DNA of 64,000 nucleotides from Carnegiea gigantea. Its lineage: Eukaryota; Streptophyta; Magnoliopsida; Caryophyllales; Cactaceae. The notes beneath the pieces were generated by a model. It worked only from the letters and a program-made list of their open reading frames with translations. It was not told the DNA's origin and ran no database searches. The stretch covers positions 1,047,001-1,111,000 of the forward strand of contig JAKOGI010000079.1 of the NCBI GenBank assembly GCA_029747015.1, given 5' to 3'. Positions within the stretch are counted from its first letter, which is position 1, and the number at the start of each line of letters is the position of its first letter. Positions 39,237 through 64,000 of this stretch are shown piece by piece. Made by a program: the position numbers and the translations under genes.

Positions 39237-40624
39237 TCACGCAGTTTTCTCGCAAACTTCGAGTTCTAATTGAATCGAAGACCACGGTTCAGAATAAGAC
39301 TGTTCTTTGCTTGCTTCCCTCTTTGCACCTTTGAAGATTGTAGTCGTCTTCCCTTTCTCCAATCGCTTAATGATGTCGTTGGAGGAGAAGGGTGAGAAGT
39401 TGGGCACAACGAAATCCATAAGCATGTTGATTACCTTGCAGAGAAGTTATTTGTCCGTCGAACACTTAGTCTGTGCCTTGAATCGAATATTTGAAGTTCT
39501 TCGACATCTTCAAATGCAAGACTTATTGACATGGCTCCAAATGTCGCTTCCAGAACGAGGCAATGATGAAACTTACAACTAGATTAAATGCACAGAAGAC
39601 GAAAACATCAACAAGCGCTCCTGAGCTCCTTCAATAAGAGTCTCGATATAAGATTGGCTACAGGTTCCAAGTCACCCCCCCAACATGCAGAAACCAATCA
39701 GAAAAATTCAGGTTGGACGCGTAATCAATCACAACGTTTCAAACATGACTTAAAAAGATAGATCTGGCTTAGGGCTGGATAAATCAACGGAAATAAAAGA
39801 CTGGCTACTATTAATATAAAGTCTCAAAAGAATAGAAGTTTAACCACATATCTTGTAGGCAAAAAGAACGCGTGGGTTGGAAATTATACAGGGGTTAAGA
39901 ATTTTGCCGACATCAAATCTCTCCAGACCATGCAAAAACGGAGCCAAATAGGAGGTGTTGCGAGAAAGCTGAGAAAGTGCAGAGCATACCTGGAATAGCT
40001 TCCATCCCAAAGCACGGCATAAACTAAATTTTGTCAGACTCATAAATGTCCATCCCATTATAAAGGTCTCAAAAGGGAAAGGCAGCTTGAACGCACAAAA
40101 GGAGCTGCCAAAACATATGCCTACAAAAACTTCAGAAAGTCGAAAAACGTGTGAAGGCTTGCTCCTGTCTGTCAATCTAGACATCCAAAGGTGCAAGTTG
40201 ATGGCTTCTCCTTTCACAGTGGAGCAACACTGGTGGGGGAGTTTTCAGAGTTGTATAATCACAAATTTGCATCGTGACTTGATGGCATCGCCTCAGATCC
40301 ATCCTTTTCGAGAAAAAAATTTTCCCATTTTTGGAATTACATCAAAAAACAAGCTTTGCGGGATCTTGTGCACATCGAAGACAACTCAAAACATTTTTCA
40401 TGCAATGGCTTCCGCTCCTTCACACGCTCTATTAGATAAAGCCTCAAACTTTTGGCATCCATGTTTTTGCACAGAGGGCAAACTTGCAAGGAAGAATCCA
40501 TGGGGAGTGAAGTAATTGAAACCTTGCTTTCCTCAGCATCTTGCTGTTCTTTCTTGATTTGCGGTATCATGGTACTCACTAACAAGTGAACCAAAAATTT
40601 ATTAGAATCATAACTTGATCGCAA
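39237..40624 (-). pseudogene. Unidentified protein-like fragments, minus strand
   Basis: Two minus-strand open segments look protein-like. 40337-40624 contains SLQVCPLCKNMDAKSLRLYL (a CxxC pair) ending in HEKCFEL. 39237-39425 contains VPNFSPFSSNDIIKRLEKGK and is followed by an in-frame stop. The stretch between them does not read through. I cannot assign a family. It may be a decayed gene copy, and a chance origin is not excluded. Confidence 0.25.
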
Positions 40625-40822
40625 AGAGGCAAAACATAAATTTTCTGCAGCCTACACTGGCAACTCAATGTAAATAATCAATCGAGAGCCATCGAACTTC
40701 ATCAAGGTGATCACAATTTCTGCTAATGAGTTAATTCCTAAGTTAACAATTAAATGTCATCATCAAAAGAAGATGAATTATTAAAAAAGCAGACACCCAG
40801 CAAAGAAAAACTTGATAATAAA

Positions 40823-40824
40823 TC

Positions 40825-40862
<38 letters not shown>

Positions 40863-40930
40863 AGATCTCGCTTACGAGGGCGTGGGAAGATTTAAACATA
40901 GGCAATCTTAGCCCCTATAAGCACTCGTGC
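40823..40930 (-). mobile_element. SINE copy with (TTG)12-type tail
   Basis: On the minus strand: TATAGGGGCTAAGATTGCCT, TAAATCTTCCCACGCCCTCG, AAGCGAGATCTGCA, then a long (TTG)n array (plus-strand AAC at 40823-40859). This is the longest TTG tail in the window. Confidence 0.6.
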
Positions 40931-40939
40931 AAGTAGAGA

Positions 40940-42217
40940 GACCCATTCTAAAAGACCCAAGATTTTGATAATAAACCGATTTCAAATATTCAGCGTGATA
41001 ATCTGCAGGCCAATGACCAAGAATACACATAATTCTGTTTTTCATACAGGATAATCAGCAAGATACTGAGCATAAAAGAGAAAATATCATGCACCTTTCC
41101 TTCTGATATAAACATAAAATAGCAATAAACAGATCATATCTTAACTTGATTGTTTTTGATCTGGTAGAGATGTGGTTTGCAACCTTTTTATCTGTTGTAA
41201 TCTCCATAAAATCCTGGTCAGAGTTTTTTTTTTTTTTTAATGCCTTATTTCCTAAATAATGAGATGCTTATATCCCAAATCTCGCTCTGAGATCTCCTCT
41301 CCTAACCAAGTGATTGTGACCATAATCACGAGCTATCCAATTGCACTGCAAGAGATACCTTTCTGGGCAAGGGATTACGTAAAACCACACCCTGCTCCAC
41401 TTCAGTTTATGTTTCGAGTGTGATGACTTTGTGCTTTGACAATAGCGTACGAAATTTAGAAAATTCCGAGTCATTCCGAATTATAAGGGGTCAGAATCTG
41501 TGATAACTCACTGCCTTTTTCTAAGACCAAAGCTTTGTTGTCTATCTGTATAAACTAGCGGCAGCTAGTAAGGGAAGGATTGGCAAGGATCGGTAGGGAG
41601 TACAAAGATTTGGAGTCTGCTCTCTCAGCAGTATGGATTAGCAAGATTTAGGGCCCGCTCTTTCAGCAATATGAGTTAGCACTTAGCAGTAAGCAACGAG
41701 CAACAGCAAGATTAACAATGACTGGTTATAAAAAGCTTCGCAAAAGAGCGAAAAGGAGAAGCAATGCTACCACAAGCCATCCGGATGTAGTAAAGAGCGG
41801 TAAGCAATGTGCAACTAGTGAAACCAAGAGGCCCTAAATTGTGTCTGGTTTCACATCGCTTGAACCCAATAATCAAACACGATCAACCTCTCCACATCCA
41901 TTTTAATTCCAATTACATGGCACATGTCAAACTATTAATTGTAGATGTGATGAAAAAAATGACATGAAAAGAGGAAAGCTATCTGAAAACGGATAGGCTC
42001 CTCTATGCCTGGTTCACAAACTAATACATCCACAACCCCAAGACGTCAACTACAAGCCTCATTGCGAACATGGAATCCTTTTCAGCTCAAGCTCATGAGA
42101 CCAGAATGCCATGCTAACTGGCTAAAAAAACATTCCAGACAATTTGGAAACCATCAGATGAAACTACAAATTCAGAAGGGTGGCTGATAAGCAAGCAACA
42201 ATCAGCTACAAATCTGT
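40940..42217. other. 3' flank of DSS1, no gene recognised
   Basis: Downstream of the DSS1 stop on the minus strand. Contains the DSS1 3' UTR (extent unknown) and AT-rich intergenic DNA. The 41640-41850 stretch repeats the motif AGCAA/AGCAGTA loosely. Confidence 0.35.
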
Positions 42218-45200
42218 TCACTTCTTCTCAGCAGCATTGCTCTCCAGTTCTCTCCTCAGTTGTAATGAGAAGTCGTCATTGACATCGTCATCATCCCAGT
42301 CATCTTCCCATTGTTGTGTCACCTCCTTGCCCTCTTCTCTACTATCCCACTCTAGATAAATAACAAAAAATTCAAGCATGAGACTGAAGCTCTCTTTGCC
42401 ACATTAAGAATGGTGACAGATGCTATAGAAAAATGAAGGCACAGCATCGTTTTATCCTGATGTGTTAGTGGAAGTGTCAAACACAGCAGATTCAAGGAAA
42501 CTCATCCAACATCATATCTCAACTCACAGCTGGCAAGAATTAGTGGAGCATGACATCTAGGAAGCACATATATAACGAGACTTCTAAGGGAACCAGCTTC
42601 AAGAGCATTGAGAATGCAACCTGCAACGGACTTATCTTTAAGCAAGAAAACCAGAAAGAGATCCAGAACAAAGCTCTATTTTCTATTTCCAAACATGCAT
42701 AAAGTAATAACACAACCATCTGAGGGAAGAAAGCGAATTGAATTTCTGGAAGAAAGTTACACAGCTGACCTCATCGATCCTTGTATTCTCAATCATCATA
42801 GAACATATACACACAGCAATACCAGGCGCATGCATTTCACGATTCACAAAACCAAACACAAGTCTCTTCCTATTACTTACAAATGAAGTATAGCACTATT
42901 TCAAGTATAACAGAACACTATTTCAACTACAACAGAACACTAAAGAATATAATGTCTTCGTAAATTTAGCAAATCCATTCTGCATGTCCCAGTTCGTGGT
43001 GAAGAAAATACAGCTTTCATATAGAACTGTTAAGTACTGGAAATATCAAATTTCCAAGTAGGTAAGTAAATTCACGCATTTTTGTCTCTACCCAATCTGT
43101 AGTTACGTTCGTTTCCTGATGGAGATCCATCCATGACCATGAATACCTACCCTCAAGGTGCTCCAAAACAATCAGAATCAATGGCTAAAGAGCAAAAAAC
43201 ATGCCTAGTTTGCCTTAGTCATTTTCAGCCTTCATCCTGTTTTCGGCCTGTGAACAAACCCGGTTTTGTACACCTTTTTACATGACCTTCCAATGGAGAT
43301 GATTGGGATGCAGGAGGCCTAACTTTAAGTTTAAGATGTGTTCTTTCCAATAAGACCAATTGCAAGTCATTTGGAGGTCATTTGCTACCTCAAATTAGCT
43401 GTTGAAGTCAAGTGCTCAAAACTGTTTCAGTTCTGCCCAGTTCTGGAAATGGGTCTGTTTGGACGCCCAAAGCTCCTCCATTTGGACTGAAAATTTTATG
43501 GCTTGAAAGCATATAAAAAATATTATCAAGTGGCCATAAAAAAACTCAGCCAAATTACACACTTGTGGAGCTATTAACCAGCAAATTAAGGGAAGAAACT
43601 CCCTTTTACCCGGGTAAAGGCAGCAGCTGCATATTGTTCTTTTTGAGGTGCTTTTTGCTCTTATCAAGGTTTAATCCACTTGCAAATGACTTGATTAGAG
43701 TGCCAAGCTGCTGATTGAAGTCTCCCAAGCTCCCAAGGTCGACACCTAAGCCTTAAGATCAACAATGAAGATGTGTCAAGCCACGGTTTAATCTAACCGT
43801 TTTTGGTGTTGTTTTGATTTTCAGGTTTTTGCCTAGTTTAGCTTGTAAGGTAGTCTAGGGCCTATGTTTTGTACTAGGAAGCTTTGTATTTAAGCCCCCC
43901 CCAAGGCCCTTTGGCCGGCCATCATGTTGAGAGAATAGATTGAAGTTGAGCTTTGCTCCTTTGAACTCCCAAACTCTCTTCTAGCTTATCTCTATCTTTG
44001 GCCGGGTAGGGTGATGATCTAGCAAGAGTCTTAACCTCTCTTTGGTGGTGTTTCTGTATCCAAGGAGTTGTTAAGGGCCCTAGTACTAAACTTGGTGGTG
44101 TTTCTGTATCCAAGTGAGGTGCTAGTTTCGGTTCTATTCACAAAACTATCCTACTTTGAGCTTGTGGTTACAAAGGAAGCTTAAATCCGTTTGTTCTCTT
44201 TGCATTCTGATTTGGCTTGCTTGGGCTACCCCCCCTTGAGGATACATCATATTTGGTATCAGAGCTAAGGCTTCCCTAGGCCTAAGCTTGCTGCCCAACA
44301 CCCTTCCAAACACCCAAACACATTTCCCCCCACAAAACATCAAAACCGTGCCCACATTTTTCACTGGACAGAACTTCAGCACGGTCCCCCCGTGCCAAAA
44401 AGCACGACCGTGCCACTTGCCTTTCCCAGCCACATTTCATCTTCACCCACATCCAGAACTTCAGCACGGTCACACCGTGCCACCAGGCACGCCCGTGCCA
44501 CATCCTGTCCGTGAGGTTCCATCATATTTCAACATGAGTACTACTAGTATGACCTTGGAAGAGAAGTTTGAGGCCCTCATGAAGAACTATGAGGCCTTGA
44601 GGCAACAAAACGAAGGGGTCAAAGGTCAAAATGACTACTTGAAGCGACAACTCGGAGAATCCTTGAAGCAAAAGCGCAAGGAGATTAGGAGTTCCCGATC
44701 TTCTAACTCCTCTGATTCCGAGCAAGAAATGAGAGCGGCCACACACTCAAGCTCATCAAGTGAAGAAGAGGCCTATGGAAGAATGAGGAGAGGAAGGAAA
44801 GCAACCTCACACCATGGAGACATCAAGGTAGAGATCCCGGAGTTCGAAGGGAAGCTTGACCCCGACGAGTTTTTGTAATGGCTTCAAACCGTAGAGAGGA
44901 TTTTTGACTACAAGGAGATCCCGGAGGAAAAGAAAGTGAAGCTTGTTGCCATTAGACTCCGTAAGTATGCTTCTCTTTGGTGGTCTAACTTATGTGCCAA
45001 AAGAGCTAGGCAAGGAAAGGGAAAGATTCGAGCATGGGAGAAAATGAGAGCCAAACTTAAAGCCCGTTTCTTACCCCCATCTTACCTACAAGATAACTAC
45101 TCCCAACTTCACAACCTTGTCCAAGGTAACATGAGTGTTGAGGAGTATACTAGGGAGTTTGAGAAGTTGTTGATCAAGTGTGACTTGAGGGAGCCCGAAG

Positions 45201-48200
45201 AGCAAACCATAGTGAGGTATTTTGGAGGGTTAGATCCTAAATATGCTCATGTGGTAGAATTGCAACAATATACTACCTTTGATGAAGTGTGTGTCTTAGC
45301 CCATAAAGTGGAACAACAAAGAAAATCCAAGCTCCTCAAAAGAGAACCTCTCAAACCCTTTCCCGAGAGCCAACCCTTCAACAAGGGGAGCTCTTCCCCA
45401 CCTTCTAAACCCACGGTTCCAACCCCTTCCACCACACAAAAGAACCAAGCTCCTCAAAAGAGCCTAACCCTTCCAAACCGTCCAAACCCCACAACCTTGA
45501 ACACAAAAAGATGTTTTAAATGTCAAGGTCTAGGCCACATAGCCGCGGAATGTCCAAATAGGAGAGTCATCTCCTTGGCCGAATGGGAAGCGACTAAGGA
45601 GGAAAAGGAGGAGGAGGACAAGGAGGTGTATTTCATGGAGGAGGTCGTGGAGGAGGCGGACGAAGGAGAGTTACTTGTGTTAAGGAGAGCCTTGAGTAGC
45701 CATAAAGGAGACAAGGAGGACCAAAGGGAAGACCTATTTCACACAAGATGCACGGTCCATGGCCAAGTGTGCTCCGTGATTATTGATGATGGTAGTTGTG
45801 CGAACGTGGCCTCACTTAGCATGGTGGAGAAACTCAACCTCCAAGCCTCGGCTCACCCCCATCCTTACAACATCCAATGGCTCAATCAAGGTAAAGGATT
45901 GCAAGTAAATTCGAGGTGCTTGATTTCATTTTCCATTGGTAAAAGTTACCAAGATGAGTTGTGGTGCGACATCATCCCCATGGATGCATGTCATCTTTTG
46001 TTGGGAAGGCCATGGTTGTTTGACCGAAAGGTGATGCATGATGGCTATTTGAATACTTATACCTTTCCAAAGGATGGAAAGAAGATCACCCTTGCCCCCC
46101 TAAGCCCATCCCAACTCCACAAAATTAAGCCCCAAAAGAACCAAGAGCATTCGGGCTTTCTCCTCACCACTAAAGAGCTACTTCTAAAGGTCTCACACCA
46201 TGAGTTCAAGGACAATTTGAGGGCAAATTCTCCTCAACAAGGGGAGGATGATGGAGATCCATCCATGACCATGAATACCTACCCTCAAGGTGCTCCAAAA
46301 CAATCAGAATCAATGGCTAAAGTGCAAAAAACATGCCTAGTTTGCCTTAGTCATTTTCAGCCTTCATCCTGTTTTCGGCCTGTGAACAAACCCGGTTTTG
46401 TACACCTTTTTACATGACCTTCCAATGGATATGATTGGGATGCAGGAGGCCTAACTTTAAGTTTAAGATGTGTTCTTTCCAATAAGACCAATTGCAAGTC
46501 ATTTGGAGGTCATTTGCTACCTCAAATCAGCTGTTGAAGTCAAGTGCTCAAAACTGTTTCAGTTCTGCCCAGTTCTGGAAATGGGTCTGTTTGGACGCCC
46601 AAAGCTCCTCCATTTGGACTGAAACTTTTATGGCTTGAAAGCATATTAAAAATATTATCAAGTGGCCATAAAAAAACTCAGCCAAATTACACACTTGTGG
46701 AGCTATTAACCAGCAAATTAAGGGAAGAAACTCCCTTTTACCCGGGTAAAGGCAGCAGCTGCATATTGTTCTTTTTGAGGTGCTTTTTGCTCTTATCAAG
46801 GTTTAATCCACTTGCAAATGACTTGATTAGAGTGCCAAGCTGCTGATTGAAGTCTCCCAAGCTCCCAAGGTCGACACCTAAGCCTCAAGATCAACAATGA
46901 AGATGTGTCAAGCCACGGTTTAATCTAACCGTTTTTGGTGTTGTTTTGATTTTCAGGTTTTTGCCTAGTTTAGCTTGTAAGGTAGTCTAGGGCCTATGTT
47001 TTGTACTAGGAAGCTTTGTATTTAAGCCCCCCCAAGGCCCTTTGGCCGGCCATCATGTTGAGAAAATAGATTGAAGTTGAGCTTTGCTCCTTTGAACTCC
47101 CAAACTCTCTTCTAGCTTATCTCTATCTTTGGCCGGGTAGGGTGGTGATCTAGCAAGAGTCTTAACCTCTCTTTGGTGGTGTTTCTGTATCCAAGGAGTT
47201 GTTAAGGGCCCTAGTACTAAACTTGGTGGTGTTTCTGTATCCAAGTGAGGTGCTAGTTTCGGTTCTATTCACAAAACTATCCTACTTTGAGCTTGTGTTT
47301 ACAAAGGAAGCTTGAATCCGTTTGTTCTCTTTGCATTCTGATTTGGCTTGCTTGGGCTACCCCCCCCCCTTGAGGATACATCATTTCCTGCTATGAAATA
47401 CACATTATAACCGTAGTACAATGCTGCCTCTGCTCCATAGACATAGAGGAAGCAGATTTGAAAACGATAAGAAGATAGTCGTAGTCTCTCCATACCAACA
47501 TTACTAAACTTTTGAAATACCACCGTTACTAGATGTCTATAACTACCTAGTAACCATAGATAAATCAAGGGTATTTGGGCTAATGTCCATACTTTTTAAT
47601 CAAAACCGCACCATGAAACTTCAAGACATAGGGAATAAGGAGTAGCTTATAGTCCTTAAGCTAGTGAACCTAGAATCCGACAGTGCAGGGCCCTTATTAT
47701 TTATCATTTATTACCTAATTTACTCCCTACAACTCAACATTGCACATCATACAAACCAAGCTTCAAGACCAACATCATCCACGTGCATTGTGCATTCTTG
47801 GATATCGAAACAAACACATTCTACGAGATGGAATTCCAACAAGTTTTACATACAACAAGGTACATAACCCAGCTTTCCCTTGTGAAATGTGATCAAACAG
47901 CCCAACACTAAAGTAAGGGCAGAATTTCTATATTTTTCTTCATCAACATAAGCCGAAGAATATGCAAGAATACATTTGGAAGACAACCACAACTCTAAAA
48001 ACCCAAGAACTCAGCTTGTCATGTAGTCCAAACTAAACAAGTGAATCCGCAGACCAATCCATCACAATTCACAGCACAATTTTGAAGCGGCAAAGAGTAA
48101 TTAAAACCCTAAGCTGTTTAACTTCAAAAACAACTTTTTCTCTAAATGGATTGCAAAGTATAGGTTAACATTTTTGTATTCTTCAACTTACCAAGATCGA

Positions 48201-48285
48201 TTTCGAACTCCTCAAATTCATCATCGTCCTCAAACAGATCCATCTTTGCTTCTTCAGAAGCTGGCTTAGTCTCATTCGTCGCCAT
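42218..48285 (-). CDS. DSS1: DSS1/SEM1 proteasome lid subunit
   Basis: Two exons on the minus strand, exon 1 at 48285-48192 and exon 2 at 42351-42218, give 75 residues, the family's usual length. The single intron (donor GTAAGTTG, acceptor TTATCTAG) is 5,840 bases and splits a Glu codon after its first base. The product is very acidic. The first acidic cluster (FEDDDEFEEFEID, residues 18-30) and the second (QQWEDDWDDDDVNDDF, about 44-59), followed by a basic-leaning C-terminal helix (LQLRRELESNAAEKK), are the diagnostic layout. DSS1 is an intrinsically disordered component of the 26S proteasome lid and of TREX-2 and BRCA2 complexes. The intron holds a 4.27-kb LTR element in the opposite orientation. 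Coding sequence and splice sites are intact, so the gene is probably functional. Confidence 0.95.
43117..44249 (+). repeat. 5' LTR
   Basis: 1,133 bases, beginning TGATGGAGATCC and ending GGATACATCA. The TGATG/CATCA ends form a 5-base inverted repeat with canonical TG..CA. By hand comparison it differs from the 3' LTR by about 10 substitutions plus C-run length changes. A 22-base block (TTGGTGGTGTTTCTGTATCC and on) is duplicated inside at about 44042 and 44092. A TATA-like TGTATTTAAG lies near 43887. Confidence 0.93.
44254..44265 (+). other. Primer-binding site (initiator tRNA-Met type)
   Basis: TGGTATCAGAGC starts five bases after the 5' LTR. This is the usual plant LTR-element site complementary to the 3' end of initiator tRNA-Met. 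Confidence 0.9.
44534..46417 (+). pseudogene. Retrotransposon Gag-protease frame with one internal stop
   Basis: One frame runs from the ATG at 44534 to 46417, interrupted by a single in-frame TAA at 44876-44878 (codon 115). In order it holds a coiled-coil-like N-terminus (residues 5-60), a Ser/Glu-rich linker, and the retrotransposon Gag core (about 100-260). A zinc knuckle C-x2-C-x4-H-x4-C (CFKCQGLGHIAAEC) lies near 326. A retropepsin-like region follows, with IIDDGSCANVAS near 417 and HLLLGRPW near 490. Protease motifs normally read D-[ST]-G or D-G-G at this site; here it is D-D-G. No polymerase follows. The frame instead crosses the polypurine tract and runs 56 codons into the 3' LTR, which suggests that an internal deletion removed pol. 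Confidence 0.85.
46239..46248 (+). other. Polypurine tract
   Basis: AAGGGGAGGA lies directly before the 3' LTR TGATGG, as expected for plus-strand DNA priming. Confidence 0.8.
46249..47383 (+). repeat. 3' LTR
   Basis: 1,135 bases, same ends as the 5' LTR and about 99% identical to it by eye. It is immediately followed by TTTCC, matching the 5-base target duplication on the left. Confidence 0.93.
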
Positions 48286-48543
48286 CACCTACAAAGTTCC
48301 AAAAAATTCCCAAGAAGAAGAAATTGAGAACAAATATTGAAGACGAAAAACCAGCAGATTAAACAGAAAAACAAGCACCGATGAATCAAAGAGATCAATT
48401 ACCAGATAGAAAAAGAAGATTCGATAGAAACGTGCTAACTTCTTGCGATGCGAAGGGAAGATCTCTCACTGTTTCTCTCTCTAGACAAAGAAGAACAGCA
48501 GAAAAGGATTCTCTCTCCTCTCGTCTAATGGCATCTCTATGTT

Positions 48544-48572
48544 TGGGCCAGTACCGACTTTGTTTTTGGGCC
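48544..48572. promoter_or_regulatory. Pair of TGGGCC (site II-type) elements upstream of DSS1
   Basis: TGGGCC occurs at 48544-48549 and 48567-48572, about 260-290 bases upstream of the DSS1 ATG. Site II elements (TGGGCY) are bound by TCP factors and are enriched in promoters of plant growth-related housekeeping genes. That they act here is inference. Confidence 0.45.
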
Positions 48573-49275
48573 TTCCGGCCCGACAGTGTTTGCGCCAACT
48601 CAGACCTTTTTTAGAACATTTTGTGCCTACACAAATTACAAAACAATCCCATACATAGGTCATTTGGTTAAATTTTAGGACGGATCGGTTCGTATTAACT
48701 TCTGATAACTTGATTTTTGGTCCAAGATGCTTGTTTTGTGAAGAAAACTAGTTTGAAAACAAAATGTTTGGGTAAAATTGGGTTAATTTCGGTATGCGTT
48801 CACTTAAATTAATTATACAATTGGATACTTCTCCTTAATGACCGAGCACGAAAGCAGGGTTTGATTACCTATATCACTGTTACGTGGAGTATCAGGACAT
48901 GTAGAAACAAAGTGTGTTTTCCAAAGTGCACTAGCTTCTTGTATCATTGTATTATTAAATCTTACAGACACAAATAAACAAATAAGTAGAATGCTTGCCC
49001 TAATTTTTGTTTATATACATTGCTAAAGGAAGGCATCAAGTTCTAATCCCCTTACTCCATCATATTGTAATAATAGTATTACCTTTTGTGGCTCCTTCGA
49101 ACCAAAAAAACATAGACATTGCTGAAACTTTTAAGAAATAGAATATTCACAAGAATGCCTAAAGAAATGCTCTCATCATCTCATGTATGGAACATCGAGT
49201 GAAAATTTGTCGTGAGCAGAAGTGGGATCTCCTTCTGTTTGGTAGAAAGATGGGTGGACATATAGATGGCCAAAA
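48573..49275. other. DSS1 promoter / GCN2 3' flank
   Basis: Less than 1 kb separates the GCN2 stop from the DSS1 start; both genes are on the minus strand. No further gene or RNA was seen. Confidence 0.5.
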
Positions 49276-63489
<14,214 letters not shown>

Positions 63490-63879
63490 CTGAGCGTCAC
63501 AAGACATCCAGAGGTATATTACAATCCAATTCCAGAAAGGGACGCTATGCGATTAAGAACAAGACAACTAATGTTCCGAGCAGCTTAAAAAGTCAAGATA
63601 TGACCAGTTTTAACAAATTGCAGCGAGAAATTTTGATGTCTGCATTATCTTAGAGGTGCCTCGTTTTTACCAAAGCAATGGGGTGGGGGGAATCAAATTT
63701 ATACCATTGGAGTCCTGCCAAAGGAGGGTGTCGGAACTTGTTTTACCAATTTGAAAGGCACAGAAGTTTCTAGCCAGTAGAAATGTAAAAAATTTCAACT
63801 TTAACCTTAATGAAACAATGTCATTGCACAAAAATGATATACTTCCGGTGTCTCCCTCTAGGTGCAAGATTCAAGAAAA

Positions 63880-64000
63880 AAGCCATCTCGGATCCCATTA
63901 TTGACAGGTTTATTTCAAAACGATGGGAGAAATTCTCTTCCTTCTATTCCTTTGAGGTAGGTGATGGCTCTTCCATATATTTTTGCCATTATCGGTGGTG
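63880..64000 (+). pseudogene. LINE fragment at the right edge
   Basis: The plus strand reads WEKFSSFYSFEVGDGSSIYF at about 63940-63985. The VGDGS.I.FW block normally precedes the zf-RVT region of L1 elements, here degraded and truncated by the window end. It lies in the GCN2 intron upstream of the alpha-C exon. Confidence 0.45.

Larger units (their letters stand above)
43117..47383 (+). mobile_element. Young non-autonomous LTR retrotransposon (gag-protease only)
   Basis: It consists of two near-identical LTRs, a primer-binding site, a gag/protease-like frame and a polypurine tract. The 5-base TTTCC flanks both sides (43112-43116 and 47384-47388) as the target-site duplication. Total length is 4,267 bases with an interior of only about 2.0 kb. 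Reverse transcriptase, RNase H and integrase are absent, so movement needed enzymes from another element. The tRNA-Met-type primer site plus the Gag/zinc-knuckle/protease order suggest a Ty3/Gypsy derivative. It sits antisense in the DSS1 intron. Confidence 0.93.

Noticed and set aside
43416..44113. Minus-strand frames of 83 and 63 codons repeated almost exactly at 46548-47244
   Set aside because: They lie inside the two LTRs and are duplicated only because the LTRs are; no similarity and no protein-like composition.

Overview
This is nuclear DNA from a flowering plant, almost certainly a eudicot. The evidence is AT-rich sequence with spliced genes (GT..AG introns, some over 2 kb), plant versions of GCN2, DSS1, RPAC2 and a DUF3527 protein, and typical plant mobile-element debris. 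The species cannot be named from the sequence alone.

Layout. 1-5 kb: a plus-strand DUF3527 gene (two coding exons, 968 residues). 5.5-5.9 kb: a long inverted-repeat element. 6.5-11.3 kb: a plus-strand gene for RPAC2/AC19, the small Rpb11-like subunit shared by RNA polymerases I and III (three coding exons plus a 5' UTR intron). 11.3-42 kb: a gene-poor block with a hAT-type miniature element carrying an 8-bp target duplication, a decayed Copia polyprotein, a LINE 3' end, several SINE 3' ends, AT and C-rich low-complexity DNA, a 190-bp tandem duplication, a tRNA-Thr-like pseudogene, one orphan leader-like exon and several open but unidentified patches. 42.2-48.3 kb: minus-strand DSS1/SEM1, whose single intron is swollen by a young 4.27-kb LTR retrotransposon in the opposite orientation. 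49.3-63.5 kb: eighteen consecutive minus-strand exons of GCN2, covering most of the kinase domain, the HisRS-like domain and the C-terminus. The GCN2 N-terminus lies beyond the right edge. Its introns hold LINE and SINE fragments.

Functionally these are housekeeping genes: RPAC2 for rRNA/tRNA/5S transcription, DSS1 for proteasome lid assembly and BRCA2-type complexes, and GCN2 for the amino-acid-starvation kinase that phosphorylates eIF2-alpha. They are not an operon or a pathway cluster. I see no CRISPR array, biosynthetic cluster or convincing new system. The most interesting objects are mobile: a recently inserted LTR element that keeps only gag and a protease-like region and must have been mobilised in trans, a SINE family with an Au-like 3' end and a (TTG)n tail, and recurrent C-run/A-run blocks. 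Splice sites and frames were worked out by hand and every exon junction given for the four genes is phase-consistent; no database search was run.
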